Shown one piece after another: positions 32,413-44,462 of a DNA stretch of 64,000 nt (positions within the stretch are counted from its first letter, which is position 1; each line of letters begins with the position of its first letter). The DNA is taken from assembly GCA_029959195.1 (NCBI GenBank), contig CP114123.1, positions 2,046,001 to 2,110,000 on the forward strand, read 5' to 3'. Both the position numbers and the translations under genes were made by a program. Below the pieces are notes generated by a model. It did not search any database. It was not told where the DNA came from and saw only the letters and a program-made list of their open reading frames with translations. This DNA is from Dictyophora rubrovolvata. Taxonomy: Eukaryota; Basidiomycota; Agaricomycetes; Phallales; Phallaceae.

Positions 32413-35400
32413 AACTCAGCTACGGGAAACAAATGGTGAAGAAATCGTTTAGTTTTATACGAGTTCTGAAATGGTATAGTCACTTGATCTACCAGACTGA
32501 ATGCTTCAAGGTCTGGTCTGGGCTTTGATGCGGCGTAATATTCGGAAGTGACGAGGACAACGTGTTCGGACTCATGTCGGGCTTTATGTTGACCGTCCAA
32601 GACTGAGATTATGAAAAAACCGTGCTCGTGCAATCACAAATTCCGGACGAAGCTTGCTGTAGTATCGGGAAAATTTGACGAGTCTTGATAGCAATAAATT
32701 CGGTAATTTCGCGAGGTAGAAAGTTGAGAGTTATATATGAAATTTTGTCGTCTTGGCAAGTTTAATGACCAGAAAGTAATTCCGTTGAGACTAATATTCA
32801 CGGACGAGTAACAAGTTCGGAGCAGAGACTTTGGTCAACGCCACACCTGTCGCCACGTGTCACAAAGCTTGTAGCCTTGTACCGACTCAATGCCGAAAGC
32901 CGAGCCGAAAGAGCGTCGTTACACACATTAAACCACCCAAGCACAAAAAAAGATTTCCTTATGACAGACTGGATAGTAGCGACTGGAGTAAGTGAAAAAC
33001 GTGCTCTATATCTTGTTGGTCCGTTCAGTTGACTATTCTCTCGAGGTTACCTCTTGTCTGCAACAATCGTAACTGATGTCCCACTAGACTAGCGCGATAT
33101 TCTTACCGCTCATATTTATTACACTTTGATCCTCATTCTTTGTGGAGATTGATGCTGGTATAGGAACCTTGACAGTGTTTTCTCGGTGTTTAACAGGGCT
33201 ATCACAATGCCTGAAGTTTTCCATCTCGGTGAGCCTATGGGTATTCATCCTTCATGAAACTTTCCAGAAGACTTTCTCTCTCTCTACAGGATTGCCCCCA
33301 GTCTGGAGGAATGGCACAGTATGTGCGTGTCAATTCCTATCACATGCCGACCTTAACATGGCATGTCTGCTTGACGATGGACCCCCTTAGTACAGATTCT
33401 ATGCAGTTTCCGTTTTTTTTTTTTAATCTCAAGTCCAACACTATTATGACTATGGAAAATAATTGTCATGACGCGAAAACCAAATCAATCCCAACATAAC
33501 CCCTTTATTGTCGTGGAACCGGAGCGTACCTCTTTTTTAACAAGGTTGACCAAACGACTAAACTGTGGCTAGACGATGCTTTCCAAAAACAAAACTTTAC
33601 TGTACGGTGACTGGAACCTTTATGTTTTTGCTTTGATCCTCTAGGGACGGGTTTCTGCCATTATCACCTCCAAAGATAACGGAACGTTTCCATTTTATTT
33701 CTCGACTGCTGCCGGCCTTCACGTTACCATGTTCACTATTAACCAATTTGACGGTTAAATTAACGACACGTGCCAGAGATAATTTTTAAAATCCTTACGC
33801 ATCGTGAGGAAGCCGGTCATGTTCTGAAAGATATTAGAGTCGATGTTCAAAAAAATTGACGATTGACGTCCGATGGACTTTAACGGAACTTACATCTCTT
33901 ATACGCCCTCGGCTTTGAACCAACAAGAAACGTGAGTGTGCATCTTATACCGTCAGGGCCTCATCTGAATGGAGGTAGTGGGTAGGGTCAGCTTTCACAA
34001 TAGCAATGTTGGATACCGGTCCTCCTTACTGCACGTCTTCTCAGACGGCGCTCTAGAGTCTAATGCGAGCACCTGCGGAGATGATAGATTCGACGGTTCG
34101 AGAATAAGCTTGAACATAGAACTCACCTGCGAAAATGTTTGAAGGCCTGTCGAAATGGTCGAGTAAATTGACATACCTGAACCCGCTTCTCCTGAGTCCT
34201 TCCGACTCCTGTGGCGCCACACCGGTAACGACTGGCATTACCGATGAAAGGATGAAAGTCAACTATCAACATAAACACGGACATACATTATACGTTACAT
34301 GTTGGGCTGCGAGGTTAAAACAAAGAGGAGGGTATTGGAGCATGTACTGTTAAGAGAGAAAGGTGCACTTATTTGGTAGTAACATACGCCGCACCACCAC
34401 ACCGCTCAGGGCCACTGAATGTAAGGGGTATCTCCCGGGTTCGCAGTATTGAAAACAAATGAGTCACGGCACTACAAAAAAAGGCTATCCACAACAAGTC
34501 TTCAACATTTTCCTGGTAATCTCGACATTTTCCAACTGTTCTTTTCTTCGACATAACAGATGCCGGGAGCTTTCCTTGGCGACGGGCTGTGCAAGGGCTG
34601 TGCCTTTGAGTAAAAAGCGAAAAGACTGACCAGAAAGGGGGCAGTGAGGGAGCATATGACGCGAGATAAGTGTGTAATGAAATCTTCCAACTTTGATTAT
34701 TGCCAAAGTGATGCTAGTTCGTAGCTTCCTGAGCCAACTCAGGCTTCGCACTTTCCCATCGATGATCATTGAGAAAAGATTTGTTGAGGCTGTAACACAC
34801 CGACGAAATGTCAGATAACTGCTTGGATGCGAGGCATTTGTGCAAATTTGAAGCTTCCGCCACGTCAAACGTTTGTCGGAGACTAGCAGCCGAAAGAATT
34901 CCTGGAATGTGGCAATGGTTGGCGCAGCTTCAAACCAGTAAAATTTTTTTGGTTAAGCATTTTAAACTATTTGAGAACAAGACTTACCTTTGAACAGAAC
35001 AAGGGAACAAAGAATAGTTCAAAAGCGGTTTCCTGTTGGTGAGATGATGCAGCACCTCTTACGGGGATCGATGTCAAAATCCAAACAGCCATCAGTGGCC
35101 CATCGATGAGATGGCTAACAGACCAGTTTTTCAAGCCTCGCAGGATGCATATCAATAACAAGGCTGTAGTTGATGAGAAAATAAGTGAAATAGACAATGG
35201 ATTATGCCATTTTAGTTAGAGATGTCGATATGGCTGCGAAAAGCTTGAAGTCCAGGTGTTGGGCGCTTAGGGAACTGCCGGATGGTGGCATGAGAAGGTT
35301 TTTTTTGGTTTAAGATTAGTTCGGTAGGGTCTAGGGCTCTATGTACATGTGAGTCAGATACTGTCAACATTGCCAATGACTCAGAAATCTGCCACGCCTC

Positions 35401-35829
35401 AGCTGCAGCGGGCAAGATCCCATTGATTGGTTGCCTTTTTCTCAAGGGGCTGTGTAACACTGGCATTTGCCGCTATTCCGAGAGAATTATATGTTTGAAT
35501 CATTATATGACTTGACATGACACTGGTTTATGACTGTACTCATGCATATTATAGGGGACACACGTGTTGCAGGTGTTTGTATACTTTACAGCACACAGCC
35601 CCATTAATAGTGCTAGGCTGAGTTCAGGCATGTCAATGAATGCGATGCATGCAGGAAGAAAACTTTTCTTCAACAACCAGCTCATTGACAGGAGATCTTA
35701 GGTCGAAACTAGTGCGAATGTTACGCAGCCTTAATGCAATGCGTTTAAATTGTATAAAATGTTTCATTCGAGCATTGGCACAGTGTATCAAAATTTGGAT
35801 ACTACTCCAAGGCAAGCAACGGCCTTGGT
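32413..35829. other. Gene-poor stretch
   Basis: No firm gene over 3.4 kb. The best hints are minus-strand frames at 35197-34967 (a hydrophobic segment IFSSTTALLLICIL, then a splice-like CCCCGTAAG), 35466-35212 and 34262-34053. They might be exons of a damaged membrane protein gene, but I could not join them in phase and recognise no family. The first few hundred bases are the promoter of the GH5 gene. Confidence 0.35.
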
Positions 35830-36391
35830 CTAGAAATTATGGACAACCCGTCTATGTACCTTCAAAGAATCCTTCCTGGCGAAGGATTTTGGGCTAAGTT
35901 TTCGTATTTGTCAATTTAAATGACTAAAAACTAAGGCAGCGACGTACCAATGAATGCAGTGGAACCGTGAACCGAACAATTTACAAATGGCATGACGGGT
36001 ACCTTCTTTTAGCCTGCGGAATTCTGTTCCACTGTACGAGGCACGGGAGAGAAAAGATGAGCTCAGAGTACGTAAATTCGTGATGTCCAACACACACCAT
36101 GAGCAAACGAACTTTTTATTCGTATTGAACATTTTCAAGTGAATCGCTTGAACGTGCAATAAAACGTGCTCCCTATCGAAGAAGCCGAGAGCATCGCAGC
36201 ATCCGGGGAACTCGCAGGTAAAAATATTTGGTAGAGGCTGGCAGTTAACCTCCCGGATGTATCGCCGAAGAGCCTCAAATTCGAGGAATTCGTCTTTTTT
36301 CAATATCTCATGATTCTAAGACCACTGAATTCTTGACGACATAATGAGGGAATAAGTTACAAACCGAAGACATTATGTTCTGGGAGCTCAT
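35830..36391 (-). CDS. Two-finger C2H2 zinc-finger protein, member 3
   Basis: Four exons on the minus strand: 36391-36365, 36315-36098, 36031-35948, 35893-35830; 130 residues. Finger 1 CEFPGC...HVQAIH has C-x4-C-x14-H-x4-H. Finger 2 CIHCPKSFARKDSLKVH RRVVH is C-x2-C-x12-H-x4-H, again with the second Cys split TG/C across intron 3. The 84- and 64-base last exons match member 1. N-terminus is MSSQNIMSS. It lies outside the tandem-duplicated block and on the opposite strand, so the family is dispersed over 20 kb. Likely nuclear and nucleic-acid binding; the target is unknown. Confidence 0.85.
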
Positions 36392-37424
36392 GTGAAGAGA
36401 CAATGAAAGTACGAGAAAGAGAGCTTCAGTCTCTGCGGTTTAAGGATAGAAATCGTTCTGTTTTATACCTGCTAAAAAGGAGCCTTGGCTATAGATAAAC
36501 GAAAAGTAAAAAAGTAAAAAAAGTAAGTAAAAAAAGTAATAAAGTAAAAAAGTAATAAAGTTGAATAATAATTGTCCTAATTAGATTCGAATTTGATAAT
36601 TGTTTGGAGGTGTGAATTATCCTGTACAATCTTCTTCCTATTCAGAGCCAAAATAATGGGGTTAAACAACACTGGCACTGATCAAAAAGAATTGCAGGCG
36701 AGACGAAACTAATACTATTAAAGTAAATGGACTTTGACATAAGCACTGCAAGCTTGTTAATTGGCATGTGCGTAATCGGATTATCATACATATTGCGTGA
36801 ACGAAGAATTCAGTATCTCCGTGATTAACGACGCCGTCAATCCGGCATAAGATCATGATGGTCCGACACGGTCTTACGCCCGACCGAACTTGCTACTGTG
36901 ACATAACCCATAATGTAACAAGAAGAAACATTGTTATGATTGGCCTTAGTTTACACAACCAGGTATAGCAATAATCGCGCCGGGTGGGAAAACTCCTGGC
37001 AGCTCCGTTGCAAGGCACAAATTGAATGTGCCCCATGGCGTTTCCATCTAACGACATGTATGTCTTCCATTTTGTTTGAAAAAAAGTTTAGAATACTATT
37101 TGTCATAAGTTACCTTGCTTGCCTGCTCATGACAACTCCGTTTTTCTCATTCAGGGTCCAGGGAATCGGGATACTCTTGGAAGCAGAAACAAGACGCTGG
37201 GGCCGCCAAATCATACTGCACAATCTTGAAAATATTAGAAGGTTATCAAAGGGTCTCGTAACGAAACCAAGAATAGAGCAAGACGTAGTTTTCCCAACGT
37301 CGACGGCGGCTCTAGAGTTACTCAAAGTCTTACATAAACGCGTGACAGTAACGCTGCGGCCTGCCCGCCACCACGACAGCAATAAATATCAAAGCATAGC
37401 TCTAACTACATCTCTCGTTCTATT
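36392..37424. other. Intergenic with low-complexity DNA
   Basis: AAAAAGTAA-type simple sequence occupies about 36505-36565. No gene is seen. Confidence 0.6.
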
Positions 37425-38467
37425 ATGCCCGATAATTCTGTTAACAGATTGTCTGTGGCTTCTCTATTACCTCCAGACATAATCTATATCATCGCGTACC
37501 TGGTTTACCCAGATCCACAGATCAAGCTCCGCCCAATTTATGGCGATGATTTTGTCGATTTGACTCGAGTATGCCGTAGCTAGCGTAATGCTCTTCTCTC
37601 CTATCCCACGTTCTGGACGAAAGTCGAGGTTCCGTTACAAAACTTGTGTGTCTTAAGGGAAGTACTCCTCCGTTCGGCCGATCAGCCTCTCGAAGTTTTG
37701 ACGTTTCTTGAAAAACTTGTCACCGGTTTTCGACGCCCAGGACTTGGATAATCGTTCCATTCAATTCCCTGCTCTCAAAACACTCTCCTTGAACCTTGAG
37801 GCTAGAATTCTAATGGCCGTTCTAGGTCATACAACGCTACCCTCAGAAATAGACTGGAAAATTGATTGTCGAGATGCACTAATCAGCCGCCACATTGGTA
37901 TCGACCCTATATTATCATTCGTATCAAGAACCCGAAGCGGTACTTGCCTTACTCTCAGGATCATGAACTGGGATATGCAAATGAACTTCGCACAGAAACC
38001 CTCCGACTCTTACAACACATCTGTCAAAATGGAATTGTCAGGAGGCGAAGACTGCACACACCGGCTGCACTCTATGCTTGTAAACCTTGGTCTTTCCGAA
38101 GTGTATGTATTTCTGTGATATACTCTTCCCTGTACGTCGTTCTGATATCCCCCATTGGCTCGAGGGATACCAGACTGTATTCCACTCACTGTTTTTTTGC
38201 TTCGATCATCTCGAAAAGTTGATCATTGCGTGCGAACACACCAACGCCTTATGGCAATTCACCTCGCAGCTCCTCCCAGAAGAAGGATCCACAACACTTC
38301 CCTGTCCGTTACTGGATGACTTGAAAATTGGAGCAGTATCTACCACAGGTAAAACTTTAGCCCAAATCCTAGCTCGTCGAAAAGAAGCCGGCAGCGTTCT
38401 GAAGACTCTCTGCGTGGAGTACGATTACCGCGATAGAAGCCAGGCCCAGGCCGGATGTGCCATGTAA
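37425..38467 (+). pseudogene. Decayed F-box/LRR-like gene
   Basis: Opens MPDNSVNRLSVASLLPPDII, with the LPP-I-I-A-YL pattern of a fungal F-box, followed by LTRVCRS, then an in-frame TAG, then RNALLSYPTFWTKVEV. In intact relatives this position is Trp, so TGG has probably become TAG. The frame shifts again near 37700, where FPALKTLSLNLEA continues in another frame, and once more near 38100 before LLDDLKIGAVSTTG and the end at 38467. Family role would be a substrate adaptor of an SCF ubiquitin ligase, but this copy looks non-functional. Confidence 0.65.
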
Positions 38468-38846
38468 TACCCATAAAATGTTTCAGTCGTATACGGGCAG
38501 ACACTCCTATGTGCATAGATATGTAATTTAAACCTGTTTTTTTTTGTTTACCATAAAACATATCGCCGATTAACTATACCATTTTCCTGGAGAGTGAGAG
38601 AGTGTGATATCCGCCCCGGCTCTTTGGGGGACAGTTTAAGCCAAACCTCTTTTTCCTACAGCCCCCCCTGGCTTGCGCTCCTCAACTGATTGCACGGTAT
38701 GAAAAATGCTATACTTCTTTCTGTGCGATCGCAGAATTATGTTTTTGGACTCGTCGAGGAGCTGGAACCGGGCGAGCGAGGTGGTTTAATTTTTTCTTAA
38801 AGAAGAAAGGGTTGCGATTTCCTACTGTGAATCCAGACGAAGCTAT

Positions 38847-39236
38847 CTATATCCATGTGTATTGTTCGCCATCAATCCCAACGAACATCCGTTCGCTGAG
38901 AAGACAGAACGTAATAGGCATACAATAGATATACAGGACACCGTAATTTTTAGCATACCTGTCACTCCAAGAATTCCGTCTTTTCAAAAACGTTTCCGTT
39001 GCGACTCCGAGATTCTGCCCCCTATAAACAAGATTCGCGGTGTAGGTGCCCAAATTTATTAAGGCCAAAACTTCAAAGTACCCCGTTGGGGTTTCGGGTA
39101 TAAACTTGCTAATTTGGGTAATACAGTTACGTGTTTCAGTTCCGTACAAGAGTGCGCCGTTCTTCGAGTCCGTTATGATGGTGTCGGACTCGGAAGGGTC
39201 CAGGCAGCTTGAGCTGAAGGAGATGTTCGCTTGCAT
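38847..39236 (-). CDS. DUF6593-domain protein
   Basis: Two exons, 39236-38959 and 38895-38847; 108 residues. The 63-base intron (GTATGC...CTCAG) is a multiple of three and free of stops, so a 129-residue unspliced frame also exists. The spliced C-terminus (RMFVGIDGEQYTW) fits the family ending, where a charged Asp-Gly-x-x-Tyr-x-Trp block is usual. Earlier family features are DSKNGALLYGTET and the NLVYRGQNLG section. DUF6593 proteins are widespread in Agaricomycetes with unknown function, predicted cytosolic or lipid-associated beta-rich folds. Confidence 0.75.
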   Translation of the reverse strand: MQANISFSSSCLDPSESDTIITDSKNGALLYGTETRNCITQISKFIPETPTGYFEVLALINLGTYTANLVYRGQNLGVATETFLKRRNSWSDRYAKNYGVLYIYCMPITFCLLSERMFVGIDGEQYTWI

Positions 39237-39748
39237 GGGTAATAGTAGTGATAGAGTTGTATCGCGACCATGCTGGCTTGAGAATATTTAAATGATATTA
39301 GACAAGAGGTTAGTGCGTCTCCAAGCGTATAGCATGGCTATCATTGCTGCACCGGGCCAACAGCTTACAGTTACAGTGTTTCGACGAGATCACGATCGTT
39401 CCCACAGAATGCTTTTCCGTTTTGGCAGACGAGGTTAAGCTATTTCCATAAATAAACTATACCTTGTCCGACAGTCTCGATGACAATGTCTTTACACTGT
39501 TTCTGGCTGGATGGTGGTGTTCGAGATGCCCAACTACTGGCCGTCGAAAATATGGCTGTTCAGGAAAGATGAAAATTTCTGTAGTCTATTGGAAACCAGT
39601 ATCATAAAAAGCCGTACTCATGAGCTATAAATACAATGAACTATTGAGTTACATCAGAAACAATTTCGGACCGGGTCTGGTTAAATAAACTTATGTTTGC
39701 GATAAGAAGATTAGACATAGCGACTAGTAAGTCCACTACAGTCAGAAG
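39237..39748. other. Intergenic, nothing recognised
   Basis: Lies between the DUF6593 promoter and the 3' end of the GNAT gene. No structure is seen. Confidence 0.5.
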
Positions 39749-40738
39749 TTAGCGAACAGAAGGAAAGAGAAGATAACCATGAACCTTGGTCATAATCCAT
39801 TCCGGATATCCAGTTGCTTCTCTTTTGTTCGCAGCCACCAGACCTTTTTCGTCAACTGAGCCTTTTCCGAAACAATGTTCTCCATCAATCTAAGGCAGAT
39901 TTTTAATGAAAAAAAGATATCACAAGATGAAGTAGGAGTATACTTCGAATCCGAACCGGGTGTAAATGTCACGCGATTTGGCTGTAGTCGCCTCCAGATG
40001 AATTGGTTTCGGTGTAGTAAATTTAAAACCATCTTTCATCATCAAAGCACATAGACCTAAAACGGGTAAGGATGCGCGCTTTGCAGATTAATGACAGACT
40101 GGAAAATAAACCTCTCCCTTGGTATAGTGGATCGACCACAATTTCCAAAAGGTGCCAGGAATCCTCTCTGTCCAGGTTATGTGCTTTAAACCCTTGTATG
40201 AGAGACTTTTTAGCAGCGGGGGAAAAGTCAAGCAGAACTCTCTAGAAATAGACAAGGTAAACATAGACATATGATGATAGCGTCACGTATGTACTTTGAC
40301 ACCTGTGAGTCCCCATCCTAACAAGGCCTTCCAAACTCCAGAACGTATCGATACCCGGGAGTCCAGTGGCTGACCCGGCCTTAACCATAAAGTAACACCA
40401 GCAATAATTTCGTCTTTTTTGGATCGTTCAATGGCTTCACCACCACCTTCTTGCGTTTTCGGAATGATGGCAAGTGTAATAAATCCACCACACAGAACTG
40501 TAGCCTTGACGAGAGCGTGTTGGAAAGCTAAAAGCTTCTTGAGAGCTTTTTTGGCTGCTGCAGGGTGCGTATTATAGTCTGGGGCATCTTTCCACTCCGG
40601 AATCATCTTTTTGACGCTCCCGAACCAATTCATGCATGGGTCGTGAGCGAATGCTCGAGTGAGGATCCATGCTGCTTCGGTGTACTCGTGTGGTTCGCTG
40701 GCGACACGAACGTAGGCTTCTTGGTGAGATGTCGACAT
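39749..40738 (-). CDS. GNAT-family N-acetyltransferase
   Basis: Four exons on the minus strand: 40738-40295, 40241-40100, 40056-39944, 39889-39749; 279 residues, all junctions in phase. N-terminal strand-helix EYTEAAWILTRAFAHDP. Acetyl-CoA motif A is VVDPLYQGRGLFSSL, matching the R/Q-x-x-G-x-G/A signature, with the last Ser codon of this motif split by intron 2 (donor GTCTGT, weaker than usual). Then LEATTAKSRDIYTRFGFE, the usual motif B region. The start at MSTSHQEAYVRV was chosen over an upstream in-frame extension because it aligns with the family N-terminus. Substrate unknown. Divergent from the MYND gene. Confidence 0.88.
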
Positions 40739-40996
40739 AAGCAAAATTCTGGTTTTGAAAGCTTGAAACTCGGAGAATCTTAGTTCACACTTCCTGTCAA
40801 CGCAGAACGTACAGAGCGTACTTACAGGATGATCTTTCTTCTCTTGGCCTCCACGTTCATTTTTGGTTCCGGAACTTTGCGCGTATTTGTACTTTATGTC
40901 ACGCTTGTTCAAATATGTAACATCGAACCGGAAACCTCCGAGAAAGTATACACGTCGTCTTTGAAGCATCGTGCGAAAAAAGTTGATGACCGTCAT

Positions 40997-41595
40997 CCGC
41001 TGACTCGTGCGTTAGCCACTTCTCAAGCAGCTGAAGATTGCAGAAGAGATAGAAGCTTTGCTTACCAGAAAAGCTCCTTGCGAATGTCAGCTTCTTTCGG
41101 CCTTCCGAGATACTGTCAAGAATTATAAATCGGCAGCGGAGGAATGGGGCCATATCATTGCACATTTTGATGCTCAGGCAGAGCAGCCGATAACTAGCAC
41201 AGGACCAGTCTCTACCCGGTCCCCCGAGGATGAACTAGCCGATTGGCTAAATGGTACTAGTACGGGAGATGACGAAGATGGACATCGTTGTATCCACCAC
41301 GAACATGTACACTCGTCCCGGTCTGTTTTCGGCAGTGAGATTTTGATGTATGTCTGCGCACATTGTGGAAAACCTAGTGTGGCGTTAAAGAAATGTACGA
41401 GATGCTTAACAACCAAGTGAGTCACGGTGTTTAGAGGTTTCTATTTTCTACGCCGCGTTTGTGCATTTCTCCTTACACGGATATCTCTTTAGGTATTGCG
41501 ATGCTTCATGTCAAAAGTTGCATTGGCAAGAACACAAAAAGATATGTAAACCTCCTAAGACTTCTTATGTAATTAATGCATCCAGTCAATTATAA
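40997..41595 (+). CDS. MYND zinc-finger protein (5' end unresolved)
   Basis: The main exon ends at 41416 and the last is 41493-41595. The C-terminus is a complete MYND finger: CAHC, then CTRC, CDASC and HKKIC ligands, the finger being split by the intron after LTTK. Upstream is a helical stretch (KQLKIAEEIEALLTRKAPC and AFRDTVKNYKSAAEEWG) and an acidic/His linker. The main exon seems to open after the AG near 41014, and I could not find the first exon with the ATG. MYND fingers mediate protein-protein contacts. A truncated duplicate lies at 46290-46830. Confidence 0.7.
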
Positions 41596-42564
41596 ATTTT
41601 TCGCTTCCGTGGCACTGCTGTATCGATTTTGTTGAAGACCCGCGTCGAGGAAGCAGAACAATTGGAACTCAAAGAACAATACGTTAGCAAGTAGCACCCG
41701 CTGAACGTTACTCTACAACTTTTCAGCCCTCCCAGCCTTCATTATTTCACTGCTTTGATTTTCAACATCATTCTGACGGTTTAGGTATTACACCGAGCGC
41801 TACGTCCTATACGTACAACCATAGCTATGACATTTCAAGAGAAATAGGTTTTCCATCTGTCTATTGAGAACCAAATTCCAACGATGAGCAAACGATAATA
41901 ATTGAAATTGAATACGCAATTTGTGGTCGACGAATGCGCCTCGGCTTTTTCCGAACGTGTCATTTTACCATGGACACTTTCGCTCATTAGTACGGGATTT
42001 AGATATTGCACAGAACCCTCTTTGCTACACATAACTGACCATACTGATAGTCTTGTCGAGCGAAACCCCGAAGTTGTAACGTCTGCTTCGACGAAAGTGA
42101 CGAAACACATTCACTAGACTCTTCGGCACCGCATTCTTAATACAATGCCTGAGCTGAAGTCCATATTGAGTATGATTAGATCCTAGAGTTCCCGATTTGA
42201 GTGCCGTTCATCATACCCTCTTGTGTTTATCTATGCTTATGTTTGGCCGTTGACATTAGCGGAAATTAACCAACGGCTCATACTGTCCAATTTAAAATGC
42301 ATCCACTCCTCAAAAAGAAGAAAACGAAAGGAGTGATGACCCCTCATCAGTCTGCTTTAGGTCAGAATTACTTAGAACTTCCTGACATTCACAACTTTAA
42401 TGTCCAAAGCCAGGACTAACAGATGTAATATGTTGTTACACTATGACGGCATACGATGCAATTCGGAATAACCCACCCGGAGTGAGTCAAAGCAAGCACC
42501 CTTCAAAAAGAAGCCAATTAAACAGAAAGTTTGATATCAGAGATGGTTACATCTGTCAATCTCG
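41596..42564. other. Intergenic with a duplicated segment
   Basis: About 41930-42125 resembles 49960-50125, both plus strand, with a shared frame ending SLVERxPE...TKHIH and a stop. There is no start or domain, so this is probably a fragment of an older gene or repeat. Confidence 0.5.
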
Positions 42565-44310
42565 TTATACTGATATTCTTGTGCTTCCGCTTGTAGAGGA
42601 CTGTTCCCATTGTTTGTCATCGGGAGAAGGTGGTGGGAGGGTCGCAATGTATTGGATAGAGTCCTCCATGGATTTGACTAAAATTTCCGCCAGAGGTTGT
42701 AGATTATGCTTTGTTTGAGCCTGCGTGAATAGTTAGAAACCCATGAAACTATTCAATAAACTCGAGCGGACCGTAAAAACAGCTTGCATGTACTCTTCGC
42801 GCAAATTTTTCCTCACATTGATGAAGGGAAGTCCCACCTTGATAAGCGGGATAGATGCAATAATTCGCGCAATACGCCCATTACCGTCCTGATAGTATGG
42901 ATAGTAAGAAGCCTGCAAGAATGGAGATATAAGTTACGAACGGCGAACGGATGAATTCTCGCGAATGTTGAGTGGATCCAAGCCGCCTTCACGAATGGTG
43001 GAGCGGTAGAGGATAAGCAATCCTAATACCAAGATGAGAACAAAACCCAGAACATCGTAAACGGTATTAACCACCTTCAACTGTGACATAAACGATGCCA
43101 TTTCTTCCGGAATATCTTGCCACTTTGTAAATTGCACAATGCCATCAATATTACGAAGGCTCGTTGTAACAAGTCGACGACGGTAGACACCAAGCGGCAC
43201 TAGATAATAGACCGCTTCTTCATCAACCTAAAAATTGAAATATTAGTAAATAGACCTTAAAATCGATTCAATAATCCTCACAATGACGGTGGAAATTTCA
43301 TTTGCTTTCATTATCAGGGCATGGAGACGGTAAATATGTTCCACCGCAACTTCAGGATGTGTTTTGAGTATACCGATGAAGGTCTCTAAAGCCTATAATA
43401 ATATAAGAACTTCCATAGTTCATGTAAACAACTAAATCCACCTGAGCGAAATATTCCAGGATAGTGACGATTGTTGATGGATCTGGTTTCCCCGACGGAG
43501 AATTCAAAACACGGTCAATGGCTCCAGTATAAAATCCTACTCTCACAAGCTTGACCAAAGATTCGCCACCTAGAAGGAAGACATTTTCGATCTCGTTGGA
43601 CTCTACAGCTAGAAGACGGGAGTATCGTTTAGCTGTGAAATCCTTTTTATCTTCAGATAAGAGAGCGCTCCAAGCGGCCATGACATTGGCATCAGAAATA
43701 GCCCCGAAAGAATAGGCGGAGATGGGCTCCGGTGGGACATGGGGTGACGCGATGAAGCTCTCTTCTGGCTGACTCCATTCCTGGTCTGGATTTCATTAGG
43801 TAAACTTTCTGTGTGAACAAACTGATACAAAAAGGATATCTACCTTCTTGCTCTTCGTTTTTCTTTGTGGCGAAAGGGTCAAAAAATAAGTAAACCGCAA
43901 GTTATCGGCAAGTGGATATAAATACCTTGGCAAAATCACGTAAAACTTCCATATACTTTTCGAACGTTGGATCTTGGACATCAAGGAATGCAAGCGCTTT
44001 CTCGAACAGTTGAAGAGCTCCACCAACATCTTCGAGGAATAAGTGTCCAACAGCTAAACGCACAAGCAAGAACGGAGAGTCGGAATACTTTTCCACAAGC
44101 CTTTGTAAAGCTTTGAAATAAGCCCTGACATTCACTCGGTGGGATTGGAACAATCCTAGAACACGCTCCTCCTTGGCGTTGAAGGTTATAGTTGACTTAT
44201 CCTATGGTCTCCTGAGGAAGTGGCTCAGTCAGATTGGCCCATAAAAAGTCACTCACTAGAGGCCCACCAACAGTCCACTGTGGATCAAATGCGCGGATCA
44301 TGCTGGACAT
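42565..44310 (-). CDS. TPR-Fic protein (FICD-like AMPylator)
   Basis: Nine exons on the minus strand: 44310-44257, 44201-43926, 43862-43844, 43785-43442, 43392-43282, 43227-43075, 43022-42942, 42888-42781, 42720-42565; 433 residues, all phases consistent. The N-terminal helical, TPR-like part (residues about 20-110, GGALQLFEKALAFL) precedes the inhibitory helix motif S-x-x-x-E-N (VESNEIENVF). The Fic core HPFADGNGR is complete: HPFA ends exon 7 and DGNGR starts exon 8. Family chemistry: transfer of AMP from ATP to protein hydroxyls (and its reversal in FICD). The inhibitory Glu predicts auto-inhibition. No signal peptide or transmembrane anchor is visible at the chosen start. Confidence 0.92.
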
Positions 44311-44462
44311 TGAAGATGAGGGTAACGAAACGTGCGCAGGCGCTAGATAGACGATTGATTATGTAATCGAAGTTTATAAGCATGTCTAATCGTCGATGCT
44401 CCCCAGCACTTGCAGACCTTCACCTTGGCTCCGACCTTGTGACTCCTCAGGCTGCCTCTTTC

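Noticed and set aside
42733-42918. Fic motif apparently degenerate (YPYYQDGNGR instead of HPFxDGNGR)
   Set aside because: The Tyr-rich stretch is the end of an intron; the spliced exon 7 supplies HPFA, so the motif is normal.
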